The notes beneath the pieces were generated by a model, which saw only the letters and a program-made list of their open reading frames with translations, searched no databases and was not told the DNA's origin. From positions 124,001-188,000 of the forward strand of contig CAWASE010000001.1 in NCBI GenBank assembly GCA_963784675.1: DNA of 64,000 nt, in the 5' to 3' direction. A program made the position numbers and the translations under genes. Every line of letters starts with the position of its first letter. Position 1 is the stretch's first letter. Shown here in pieces: positions 16,425 through 23,862 of the stretch. Origin of the DNA: SCTD01 sp963784675 (GTDB taxonomy: Bacteria > Actinomycetota > Actinomycetes > Mycobacteriales > SCTD01).

Positions 16425-16955
16425 TCACAGCAGCCGGAGCATGCGGGTGTTGCCCAGGGTGTTCGGCTTGACCCGCTCCAGGTCCAGGAACTCCGCGACG
16501 CCCTCGTCGGCGGAGCGCAACAGCTCGGCCTGGACGTCCAGGCTCAGCACCAGGCGTTCGCGGCCGTCCTCCGCGAGCGGCACGAAGCCGTACCTGCCGA
16601 AGAACTCCGTCTCGAACGTCAGGCAGAACAGCCGCTGTACGCCGAGCGTGCGGGCGTTGTCGACGAGCCGTTCCAGCAGGGCGGCGCCGACTCCCCTGCC
16701 GGTCACGTGCGGAGCGACCGCCAGGGTGCGCACCTCGGCGAGGTCCTCCCACATGACGTGCAGGGCTCCGCAGCCGACCACCTCGTCGCCGTCGGCAGCG
16801 ACGAAGAACTCCTGCACGTCCTCGTACAGGGTGACGGTCGCCTTGGACAGCAGCCGTCGGTCCGGCGCGTACGTGTCGACGAGGTTCCTGATGCCGGCGA
16901 CGTCCCCCGTCCGGGCCCGTCGGATCTCCGCCAGCAGCGGCGTGGGATCGCTCAT
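16425..16955 (-). CDS. argA: GNAT amino-acid N-acetyltransferase (ArgA type)
   Basis: A 176-residue single-domain GNAT protein of the type that makes N-acetylglutamate for arginine synthesis in actinobacteria. Diagnostic segments: RRARTGDVAGIRNLVDTYA, LLSKATVTLYEDVQEFFVA, VVGCGALHVMWEDLAEVRTLAV (acceptor strands), HVTGRGVGAALLERLVD (acetyl-CoA pyrophosphate loop), LFCLTFETEFFGRYGFVPL, and the C-terminal EFLDLERVKPNTLGNTRML, a very conserved end in this group. The ATG overlaps the acyl-CoA dehydrogenase stop (ATGA), so the two are co-transcribed, although they have no obvious metabolic link. Confidence 0.88.
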   Translation of the reverse strand: MSDPTPLLAEIRRARTGDVAGIRNLVDTYAPDRRLLSKATVTLYEDVQEFFVAADGDEVVGCGALHVMWEDLAEVRTLAVAPHVTGRGVGAALLERLVDNARTLGVQRLFCLTFETEFFGRYGFVPLAEDGRERLVLSLDVQAELLRSADEGVAEFLDLERVKPNTLGNTRMLRLL

Positions 16956-18169
16956 GCGCTCGGACGCGGCAGCAGCCGGTCGCTGATGATCCGCCGCTGG
17001 ATCTCGCTGGTGCCCTCGAAGATGGTCGTCAGGCGGGCGTCGCGCCAGTAGCGCTCGACGCGTCGCTCGGTGGTGTAGCCGTTGCCGCCGTGCAGCTGCA
17101 TCGCCTGGCCGGTGACCTCGACCGCCATCTCGGTGGCCAGCAGCTTCACCGACGCGGCCTCGCTCTCGGCCGGCTCGCCCTCGTCGAGCAGGTGCGCGAC
17201 CTGATAGGTGAACGCACGTGCCTGGGCCACCTTCGCCGCCATGTCGGCCAGCGTGAACCGCAGCGCCTGGAAGTCGCCGATGGGGCGCCCGAACTGCGAG
17301 CGCTCCTGCAGGTAGAGCTGGCAGTCCTCGACGGCTCCACGGGCGACGCCGACGGCGCGGGCCGCGGTGTGCACCCGGGCGATGTTCAGGCCCCGCTGGA
17401 CAGAGGCGAAGCCCCCCTCGTCCGCGCCGGCACCCTCGTCGCCGTACAGGCCCGTCAGCCGATCGGTGTCCGGTACGCGGACGCCGTCCAGCTCGAGGTC
17501 CCAGGTGAGAAAGCCGTGGTAGCCGATCTTGTCGATGGTGGAGCCGGTCATGCCGGGCGGGAAGCTGCCCCGCTCCTTCACGACCAGGAACGGCTCCAGC
17601 CCGGCGGACCGGGGCTCGCCGTCGGCCGGTTCGCGCACGCGCGCGAGCACCTCGACGAAGTCGGCGGCGAGGGCGTTGCCGGCCCAGCGCTTGTGGCCGG
17701 TCAGCACCCAGCCGTCGCCGTCCCGCACAGCCGTCGTGCGCACCCCGGCGAGATCGGACCCGGCGGTGGGCTCCGACAGCGCGATGGCCCCGATCCAGTC
17801 CCCCGCTGCCGAGCGCCGCAGCAGCGCGGCCCGCCGGACCGGGTCGTGCACCTGGGTGCCCAGGCCCTGGCCGCGGGCCAGGATGCTGCCCACGGACAAC
17901 CAGGCGCGCGCGAGCTCCTCCGACACCAGGCAGTACTCCAGCACCCCCAGCCCCAGGCCCCCGGACGCCACCGGCAGCGTGATGCCGAACCAGCCGTGCT
18001 CCGCCAGGCCGGCCAGCAGGTCCGGCGGCATCTCGGCCTTCTGCGGGTCGAGCGCGTCGGCGATCGGCAGGACGACCTCGGCGGCGAACGACCGCGCGGC
18101 CTGCTGCAGCGCAGCACGCTCGGCCGTCCGCCACGGTGACGTCAGCGCGGGGGGCTGGACCTCGAGCAC
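16952..18169 (-). CDS. Acyl-CoA dehydrogenase
   Basis: A 405-residue flavoenzyme predicted to oxidise acyl-CoA to 2-enoyl-CoA. GAIALSEPTAGSDLAGVRTTA is signature 1 (flavin/substrate), WVLTGHKRWAGN follows it, QLYLQERSQFGRPIGDFQALRF is the helical domain, and QLHGGNGYTTERRVERYWRDAR leads to IFEGTSEIQRRII, where the Glu of FEGT is the expected catalytic base. The GTG at 18169 has a purine-rich GAAGGTGG upstream. It is divergent from ndh, with a 15-bp palindrome in the shared region. Chain-length or glutaryl-type specificity cannot be set. Confidence 0.92.
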   Translation of the reverse strand: MLEVQPPALTSPWRTAERAALQQAARSFAAEVVLPIADALDPQKAEMPPDLLAGLAEHGWFGITLPVASGGLGLGVLEYCLVSEELARAWLSVGSILARGQGLGTQVHDPVRRAALLRRSAAGDWIGAIALSEPTAGSDLAGVRTTAVRDGDGWVLTGHKRWAGNALAADFVEVLARVREPADGEPRSAGLEPFLVVKERGSFPPGMTGSTIDKIGYHGFLTWDLELDGVRVPDTDRLTGLYGDEGAGADEGGFASVQRGLNIARVHTAARAVGVARGAVEDCQLYLQERSQFGRPIGDFQALRFTLADMAAKVAQARAFTYQVAHLLDEGEPAESEAASVKLLATEMAVEVTGQAMQLHGGNGYTTERRVERYWRDARLTTIFEGTSEIQRRIISDRLLPRPSA

Positions 18170-18224
18170 AAGACCACCTTCGGGCGCGGCGGTCGCGACT
18201 GCGTCCCCCTGGTGTGGCCAGCAT

Positions 18225-18239
18225 CGCAGGGTCCCTGCG
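18225..18239. promoter_or_regulatory. 15-bp palindrome between acyl-CoA dehydrogenase and ndh
   Basis: CGCAGGG-T-CCCTGCG: perfect 7-bp arms around one base, in the divergent region, 56 bp from one start and 56 bp from the other. Candidate operator for either or both genes; the regulator is unknown. Confidence 0.4.
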
Positions 18240-18294
18240 TGATCACCCGACGGAAGGTGCGGTGAGATGGGCCGGGAACGGGGAGGGGACCAGC

Positions 18295-19677
18295 ATGGGG
18301 ATCTTCGTGCAGGACACCGGACCGCGCCACCGCGTCGTCGTCATCGGCTCGGGCTTCGGCGGTCTGTTCGCCACCAAGGCGATGAAGCGGGGCCACCTCG
18401 ACATCACCGTCATCGACCGCACGGCGCAGCACCTGTTCCAGCCGCTGCTGTACCAGGTGGCGACCGGCATCCTGTCCGAGGGGGAGATCGCGCCGCCCAC
18501 CCGCGACATCCTGCGTCGGCAGGAGAACGCCCGGGTCATCCTCGGCGACGTCCAGACCATCGACCTGACCGCCCGTACGGTCACCTCGACGATCCTGGAC
18601 CGCACGACCGTGACGCCCTACGACAGCCTCATCGTCGCCGCAGGCTCCGGGACGAGCTACTTCGGCAACGACCACTACGCCGAGTTCGCGCCCGGCATGA
18701 AGTCCATCGACGACGCGCTGGAGCTGCGTGGCCGCATCTTCGGCGCCTACGAGATGGCCGAGCTGGAGACCGATGCCGCCGAGCTGGACGCCTGGTTGAC
18801 CTTCGTGGTGGTCGGCGCCGGTCCGACCGGCGTCGAGATGGCCGGTCAGATCGCCGAGCTCTCGCGCCGCACGCTCAAGGGCAACTTCCGCTCCTTCGAC
18901 CCGGCCACCACCCGGGTGGTGCTGCTCGACGCCGCCGACGCCGTGCTGGGCAGCTTCGGCGACAAGCTGTCGGTGCACGCCCAGCACGAGCTCGAGGACA
19001 TGGGCGTCGAGGTCCAGCTCGGTGCCAAGGTGGTCGGGGTCGACGCCGAGGGCATCGACGTCCAGGACCGCGACGGCACGCACCGACGGTTGCGGGCGCG
19101 CACCAAGATGTGGGCGGCCGGGGTGTCGGCGTCGCCGCTGGGCCGCCAGCTGGCCGAGCAGGCGGGCGTGCAGACCGACCGGCAGGGCCGCGTGCCGGTG
19201 CACAAGGACCTGAGCCTGTCCGGTCACCCGGAGGTCTACGTCATCGGCGACATGATGCAGCTCGACGACCTGCCGGGCGTGTCCCCCGTCGCCATCCAGG
19301 GCGCCAAGCACGTGGCCAAGCAGATCAAGGCGCGCGCCAAGGGCGAGGAGCTGTCGTCGGACTTCACCTACTTCGACAAGGGCTCGATGGCGACCATCTC
19401 GCGCTTCAAGGCGGTGGCCAGCGTCAAGGGTCTGCACCTGCGCGGCTTCATCGCCTGGCTGGCGTGGCTCGCGGTGCACCTGCTCTACCTCACCGCGTTC
19501 AAGAACCGCTTCACCGCGCTGCTGCACTGGGCCGTGAGCTTCGTCGGCCGCGGTCGCTCCGAGCGCACCGCCACGCTGCAGCAGGTGGTGGCCCGGACCA
19601 CCATCGCGCGGCTGAGCCAGGAGGCGCGCGCTGCGGAGACGCACGACGGTGCCGCCGACGCGGCGCGGACCGGGTGA
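18295..19677 (+). CDS. ndh: Type II NADH dehydrogenase
   Basis: A 460-residue membrane-associated flavoprotein predicted to oxidise NADH and reduce menaquinone without pumping protons. The N-terminal FAD dinucleotide-binding motif is VVVIGSGFGGLFATKAMKRG, and the second NADH-binding motif is FVVVGAGPTGVEMAGQIAEL. FQPLLYQVATGILS is highly typical of NDH-2. VYVIGDMMQLDDLPGVSPVAIQGAKHVAKQI is the FAD-ribityl/quinone-site segment. The C-terminal hydrophobic stretch FIAWLAWLAVHLLYLTAF is the membrane-binding region. A strong GGGGAGGGG ribosome-binding site precedes ATG 18295. Confidence 0.93.
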   Translation: MGIFVQDTGPRHRVVVIGSGFGGLFATKAMKRGHLDITVIDRTAQHLFQPLLYQVATGILSEGEIAPPTRDILRRQENARVILGDVQTIDLTARTVTSTILDRTTVTPYDSLIVAAGSGTSYFGNDHYAEFAPGMKSIDDALELRGRIFGAYEMAELETDAAELDAWLTFVVVGAGPTGVEMAGQIAELSRRTLKGNFRSFDPATTRVVLLDAADAVLGSFGDKLSVHAQHELEDMGVEVQLGAKVVGVDAEGIDVQDRDGTHRRLRARTKMWAAGVSASPLGRQLAEQAGVQTDRQGRVPVHKDLSLSGHPEVYVIGDMMQLDDLPGVSPVAIQGAKHVAKQIKARAKGEELSSDFTYFDKGSMATISRFKAVASVKGLHLRGFIAWLAWLAVHLLYLTAFKNRFTALLHWAVSFVGRGRSERTATLQQVVARTTIARLSQEARAAETHDGAADAARTG

Positions 19678-19874
19678 GGAGCAGGTCCGCGAAGCTGTCC
19701 CACGACCGGTTGCGTCCCACCGGGGACGTCCCGCTCGCAGTCGATAGAGCGGGTACCGTGCGAGGACGCTGAGCACGCAGCTCCTGCTCTCTCGGCCACA
19801 CCTGCCCGCACACCGGGACCGCTCGTCGAGGCGACCCCTCGCCGTAGGACCGCACCCCTGCCGGAGGACCACCC

Positions 19875-21143
19875 ATGTCGGACGTCACCCTCGAGCACCC
19901 CGGCGGCAGTCTGCCGCTCTCCGTCAAGGCGGCGACCGAGGGACCCGGCGGCATCGGCATCCCCAAGCTGCTCACCGAGACGGGCCTGGTGACTCTGGAC
20001 CCGGGCTTCGTCAACACCGCCTCGTGCGAGTCGACGATCACCTACATCGACGGCGACGCGGGCATCCTGCGCTACCGCGGCTATCCGATCGAAGAGCTGG
20101 CCGAGAAGGCGACGTTCCTGGAGGTCGCGTGGCTGCTGATCTACGGCGAGCTGCCGACCGAGGACGAGCTCGCCGGGTTCAAGACCAAGATCCGTAAGCA
20201 CACCATGCTGCACGAGGACTTCCGCGAGTTCTTCGGCGGCTTTCCCACCGACGCCCACCCGATGGCGGTGCTCTCCTCGGCCGTCAGCGCGCTGTCGACC
20301 TTCTACCAGGACAGCCTGGACCCCTTCGATGCCGACCACGTCGAGATGTCCACGATCCGGCTGCTGGCCAAGATGCCGACCATCGCCGCGTACGCGCACA
20401 AGAAGTCGGTCGGGCAGCCGTTCCTGTACCCGGACAACACGCTCGGCTACGTCGACAACTTCCTGCGGATGACCTTCGGCGTGCCGGCTGAGGAGTACCA
20501 GGTCAACCCGGTCGCGTCCAAGGCGCTCAACCTGCTCTTCCTGCTCCACGCCGACCACGAGCAGAACTGCTCCACCTCCACCGTCCGGATGGTCGGCTCG
20601 TCCAACGCCAACCTGTTCGTCTCCATCTCGGCGGGCGTCGCGGCGCTGTTCGGTCCGCTGCACGGTGGCGCCAACCAGGCCGTGCTGGAGATGCTGGCCG
20701 GCATCCAGGCCGACGGCGGCGACGTCGGTCGCTTCGTGCAGCGGGTGAAGGACAAGGAGCCCGGCGTCAAGCTGATGGGCTTCGGGCACCGCGTCTACAA
20801 GAACTACGACCCGCGCGCCGCCATCGTGAAGAAGGTGGCCCGCGACGTCCTGGACTCCCTCGAGCGCCCGGACCCGCTGCTGGACCTCGCCATGCAGCTC
20901 GAGGAAGCGGCGCTCGCCGACGACTACTTCGTCTCGCGCAAGCTCTACCCGAACGTCGACTTCTACACCGGGGTGATCTACAAGGCCCTGGGCTTCCCGA
21001 CCCCGATGTTCACGGTCCTGTTCGCGCTCGGTCGCCTGCCCGGCTGGATCGCGCAGTGGCGCGAGATGATCGAAGACCCCTCCACCAAGATCGGCCGCCC
21101 GCGGCAGGTCTACACCGGTCCGGCGAAGCGGAGCATGCCCTAG
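19875..21143 (+). CDS. gltA: Citrate synthase, type II
   Basis: A 422-residue TCA-cycle enzyme condensing acetyl-CoA with oxaloacetate. LTYIDGDAGILRYRGYPI-type opening (here TYIDGDAGILRYRGYPIEEL), LLHADHEQNCSTSTVRMVGSS, GPLHGGANQAVLEML, MGFGHRVYKNYDPRA and NVDFYTGVIYKALG provide the catalytic His residues and Asp. The length and N-terminal beta domain mark the hexameric, gram-negative-like type II enzyme usual in actinobacteria. The 197-bp upstream interval (19678-19874) contains a TACCGT -10-like box at 19754-19759, a leader of about 110 nt with no clear structure, and a GGAGG ribosome-binding site 7 nt before the ATG. Confidence 0.97.
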   Translation: MSDVTLEHPGGSLPLSVKAATEGPGGIGIPKLLTETGLVTLDPGFVNTASCESTITYIDGDAGILRYRGYPIEELAEKATFLEVAWLLIYGELPTEDELAGFKTKIRKHTMLHEDFREFFGGFPTDAHPMAVLSSAVSALSTFYQDSLDPFDADHVEMSTIRLLAKMPTIAAYAHKKSVGQPFLYPDNTLGYVDNFLRMTFGVPAEEYQVNPVASKALNLLFLLHADHEQNCSTSTVRMVGSSNANLFVSISAGVAALFGPLHGGANQAVLEMLAGIQADGGDVGRFVQRVKDKEPGVKLMGFGHRVYKNYDPRAAIVKKVARDVLDSLERPDPLLDLAMQLEEAALADDYFVSRKLYPNVDFYTGVIYKALGFPTPMFTVLFALGRLPGWIAQWREMIEDPSTKIGRPRQVYTGPAKRSMP

Positions 21144-21168
21144 CGCCTGCCGGTGTCCTCCGGTGGTC

Positions 21169-21188
21169 CCGGGTGCGCGACGACCCGG
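21169..21188. terminator. Stem-loop after gltA
   Basis: CCGGGT (21169-21174) and ACCCGG (21183-21188) form a perfect 6-bp stem with an 8-nt loop, between the convergent stops at 21143 and 21214. No U tract. Confidence 0.35.
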
Positions 21189-21213
21189 TCGCTGAACCGC
21201 GGGGCGCAGACGT

Positions 21214-21585
21214 TCAGCGGACCAGTGCGGCCATCAGCCGTTCGGCCTCGGCCGCGGGGTCCTCGGTGAGCCCGCTGTGCACCTGTCCGGCGTGCACGAC
21301 GGTGCTCCGGGGCGCCGTGAGCCAGCGGAAGCGCTGACCCAGGGAGGTCGCGCCGCCCGGTCCCTCCCCGCTGCAGGTGCGCTGCAGCGCCTGCGCCGAC
21401 TCCCGGACCGCAGCCACGTCGACGCGCGGGTCGAGCGAGCGCAGCCGGGCGTCGTCGACGTGCACGAGCACCGCGAGGTAGTCGCGCTGGTGGCAGTACA
21501 GGACGACGCCGATGTTCACCCGCTCGCCCCGCTCGACGCGGGGGCAGGCGCGCAGCACCGCGTAGTCGAAGGGCACCCGGCTCAT
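21214..21585 (-). CDS. DUF3037 protein
   Basis: A 123-residue protein whose start (FDYAVLRACPRVERGERVNIGVVLYC) and following RLRSLDPRVDVAAVRESAQAL are typical of DUF3037. Function unknown. Members are commonly encoded directly after a HipA-like kinase gene, as here: its ATG overlaps the kinase stop by 4 bp, implying coupled translation and a shared function. No membrane segment, signal or catalytic motif is visible. Confidence 0.82.
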   Translation of the reverse strand: MSRVPFDYAVLRACPRVERGERVNIGVVLYCHQRDYLAVLVHVDDARLRSLDPRVDVAAVRESAQALQRTCSGEGPGGATSLGQRFRWLTAPRSTVVHAGQVHSGLTEDPAAEAERLMAALVR

Positions 21586-22325
21586 GGCTGCCAGCGTTCG
21601 GCGGCCGCCAGGCGACGCAGCAGGTGGTCGACGTAGGCGGCGCGCACCTGCTCGACGCTGTCGAAGCCCGGCTCACCGGCCAACCACTGGTCGGGCACCA
21701 GGGCCACGACCTCAGCCAGCCGGACGGCGCCGAGCTGGTCGGCCAGGGCAGCGGCCTCGGCGCGACGGGTGGCCTGCCCGGCCAGCACGTGGTCCTCGGC
21801 GGCGTAGGGCTTGTCCGCCGCGCCGGCCGCGCGAGCCCAGTCGTGGTGGAAGACCAGGCTCGCACCGTGGTCGATCAGCCAGGGCGCGCGGTGCCACATG
21901 AGCAGGTTGGGGTTGCGCCAGGACCGGTCGACGTTGCCGATCAGTGCGTCGAACCACAGGACCTGGCTGGCCAGCAGCGGGTCGAGCCGGTGCGCCAGCG
22001 GGTCGAAGCCGAGCGAGCCCGGCAGGAAGTCGGTGCCGAGGTTCAGGCCGGGGCTCGCGCGCAGCAGGTCCTGCACCTCTTCGTCGGGCTCGGACCGACC
22101 GAGCACCGGGTCGACGTCGACGAGCACGAGCTCGGGCATCGGCAGGCCCAGCGCCCGGGCCAGCTCGCCGGCGACCACCTCGGCGACGAGCACCTTGCGT
22201 CCTTGGCCGGCGCCGCTGAACTTCACCACCCAGGTGCCGAGGTCGTCGGCCTCCATCAGGCCGGGCAGCGACCCGCCCTCACGCAGCGGCGTGACGTAGC
22301 GGGTGGCCGTGACGGTGCGCAGCAC
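21582..22325 (-). CDS. HipA-like kinase-domain protein
   Basis: A 247-residue protein resembling the C-terminal kinase domain of HipA but lacking the HipA N-terminal subdomain (HipA is about 440 residues). TWVVKFSGAGQGRKVLVAEVVAGELARALG carries the nucleotide-binding Lys/Glu region. WFDALIGNVDRSWRNPNLLMW contains the catalytic-loop Asp (NVDR-x5-N), and LIDHGASLVF corresponds to the metal-binding DFG-like Asp. It is predicted to phosphorylate a protein. No HipB-like antitoxin gene is adjacent; the partner is DUF3037. The GTG start lies 6 nt after an imperfect TAGCGG box. Whether it is toxic is unknown. Confidence 0.8.
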   Translation of the reverse strand: MLRTVTATRYVTPLREGGSLPGLMEADDLGTWVVKFSGAGQGRKVLVAEVVAGELARALGLPMPELVLVDVDPVLGRSEPDEEVQDLLRASPGLNLGTDFLPGSLGFDPLAHRLDPLLASQVLWFDALIGNVDRSWRNPNLLMWHRAPWLIDHGASLVFHHDWARAAGAADKPYAAEDHVLAGQATRRAEAAALADQLGAVRLAEVVALVPDQWLAGEPGFDSVEQVRAAYVDHLLRRLAAAERWQP

Positions 22326-22334
22326 GGTCCCCCG

Positions 22335-23445
22335 CTACGCCGCCGGGGACGCGCTGGCGGCCGGGCGCGAGGGGCTCGCCTTGGGCGACGCCGGCTGCGG
22401 CGAGGCGGTGCTGCTGGCGGCCGGGCTCGGCGTCGGACCGGCCGTCTGCTCGGTCGAGCGGGTCGGGCTCGGTGCAGCGCTGGGGCCGCTGCTCGGGGCC
22501 TTGCTCGGCGCCCGGCTGGGTGCGGTCGTCGCGGCCGGGCTGGGCGCGGCCGTCGGGGCGTCGGCGGGCGTGTCACCGGTCGGGTTGTCGGTGCCGGGCG
22601 CAGCACTGCCGGCCGGGAAGGTGAAGCGACCCCCGTACAGGTGCACGGTCGTGCCGACGCTGATCGCGTCCAGCAGGTACTTGGCATCGGTCCGGGTGAC
22701 CCGCACGCAGCCGTGGCTCGCCGGCGAGGCGGGCACACTGTTGGAGCCGTGGATGGCCCAGCCGCGATAGAAGTACTGGGGGTCGTAGAGCTTGCCCAGG
22801 TCGGCCTCGCGGATGCCGACGATGCGGCGCTCGATCCGGTAGTACCCCGTCGGCGTGAGGGCCTTGGCCGTGCCGCCGGACTTCTGGCTGTAGGTGGCGC
22901 CGTTGCCCGAGCTGATCGGCAGGATGCGGGCCAGGGCGCCGCCCTTCACCACGTACAGGACCTGCTTGGTGAGGTCGACCTCGACCCGGTCGGCCGGGCT
23001 GGTGTCCCGCAGCACCGGGTTCTTGGGTGCTTTCAGCGCGGCCAGCGTGGCCGGCCCGACGCTGCCGTCGGCGCCCAGGCCCTGCACCTTCTGGAAGGCC
23101 ATGACCGCGCTGCGCAGCGATGCTCCGGACCTGCCGTCGGCCGGCCCGGCGTAGTAGTGCAGCGACCGCAGCGCCGTCTGCGCCGCGGCGACGTCGTAGC
23201 GGAACGCCGGCGGCTTCGGGCTGGCCGGGAGGGCGGCGGCGGAGGGCGCGGCCGGGCTCGGCTCTTGCGTCGCGGCGAGCGGCGACGACGACGCGACCGA
23301 GGGGGTCGGGGCCTCGGTCGCGCTGACGACCGGCGGCGGCCACGGCCGCGGGGCCCGCCGTGGCGTCCTGCTGCTGGGAGCACCCCGCCAGGGTCAGGCT
23401 GACGGTGGTCAGCAGCGCGGCGGCGGACAGGGAACGGCGGGGCAC
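22335..23445 (-). CDS. L,D-transpeptidase lipoprotein with peptidoglycan-binding domain (frameshifted)
   Basis: The reading begins at GTG 23445 (GAGGAG upstream) with a lipoprotein signal, LLTTVSLTLAGCSQQQ. About 35 codons in, near 23340 and inside a G/C-only run, the frame must shift. The second frame then carries a Pro/Ala/Ser linker, a PG_binding_1-type module (AAAQTALRSLHYYAGPADGRSG, then AFQKVQGLGADGSVG) and a YkuD catalytic domain ending in the diagnostic IHGSNSVPASPASHGCVRV with its Cys nucleophile. The C-terminus is a roughly 85-residue Ser/Pro/Ala-rich low-complexity tail, unusual after a YkuD domain. Predicted to crosslink peptidoglycan outside the membrane. The shift looks like one extra base in the sequence. 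Confidence 0.85.
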
Positions 23446-23640
23446 GGCTTCTCCTCGGGTGGGACGTGGGGCGACGGGTCGTCGTCACGAAGGACGCCCC
23501 TGCAGCGGGCCGGGTTGCCCCGCGCCGTCCGCCGATCCTACGGCGAGGTGGGGCCACACCGGCACGAACCGGGCAGCACCGGACGTGGCGTGGCTGCTCG
23601 ACGGTCCGGCCGAGCGCTCCGGGTGTGCCAGGCTGCGGCC

Positions 23641-23850
23641 ATGGCCCAGCGCTACGAGTACCTCGTCACGACGATCCGCGAAGCCCTGATCGGCGACGCA
23701 GTGAAGCCCGGGAAGGTGCAGGACGCGCTCAACGACAAGGCCAAGGACGGGTGGCAGCTCAAGACGCTGACCGCGGCCGACGTCAAGGGACGGATCGGGC
23801 CGGGGGCGACGGAGGGCCTGCTGGCCGTCTTCGAACGTCCGGTCGCCTGA
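23641..23850 (+). CDS. DUF4177-type small protein
   Basis: A 69-residue protein with YEYLVTTIRE at the N-terminus and LNDKAKDGWQLKTLTAADVKGR, then LLAVFERPV, the compact beta-alpha-beta layout of DUF4177 proteins. Function unknown. ATG 23641 is preceded at 6 nt by CAGGCT, a -10-like ANNNT box. Convergent with hrpA, with only 12 bp between stops. Confidence 0.7.
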   Translation: MAQRYEYLVTTIREALIGDAVKPGKVQDALNDKAKDGWQLKTLTAADVKGRIGPGATEGLLAVFERPVA

Positions 23851-23862
23851 GCGCAGCACCGC

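Noticed and set aside
21582..22325. Classical HipBA toxin-antitoxin
   Set aside because: There is no HipB-like helix-turn-helix gene, and the kinase lacks the HipA N-terminal subdomain.
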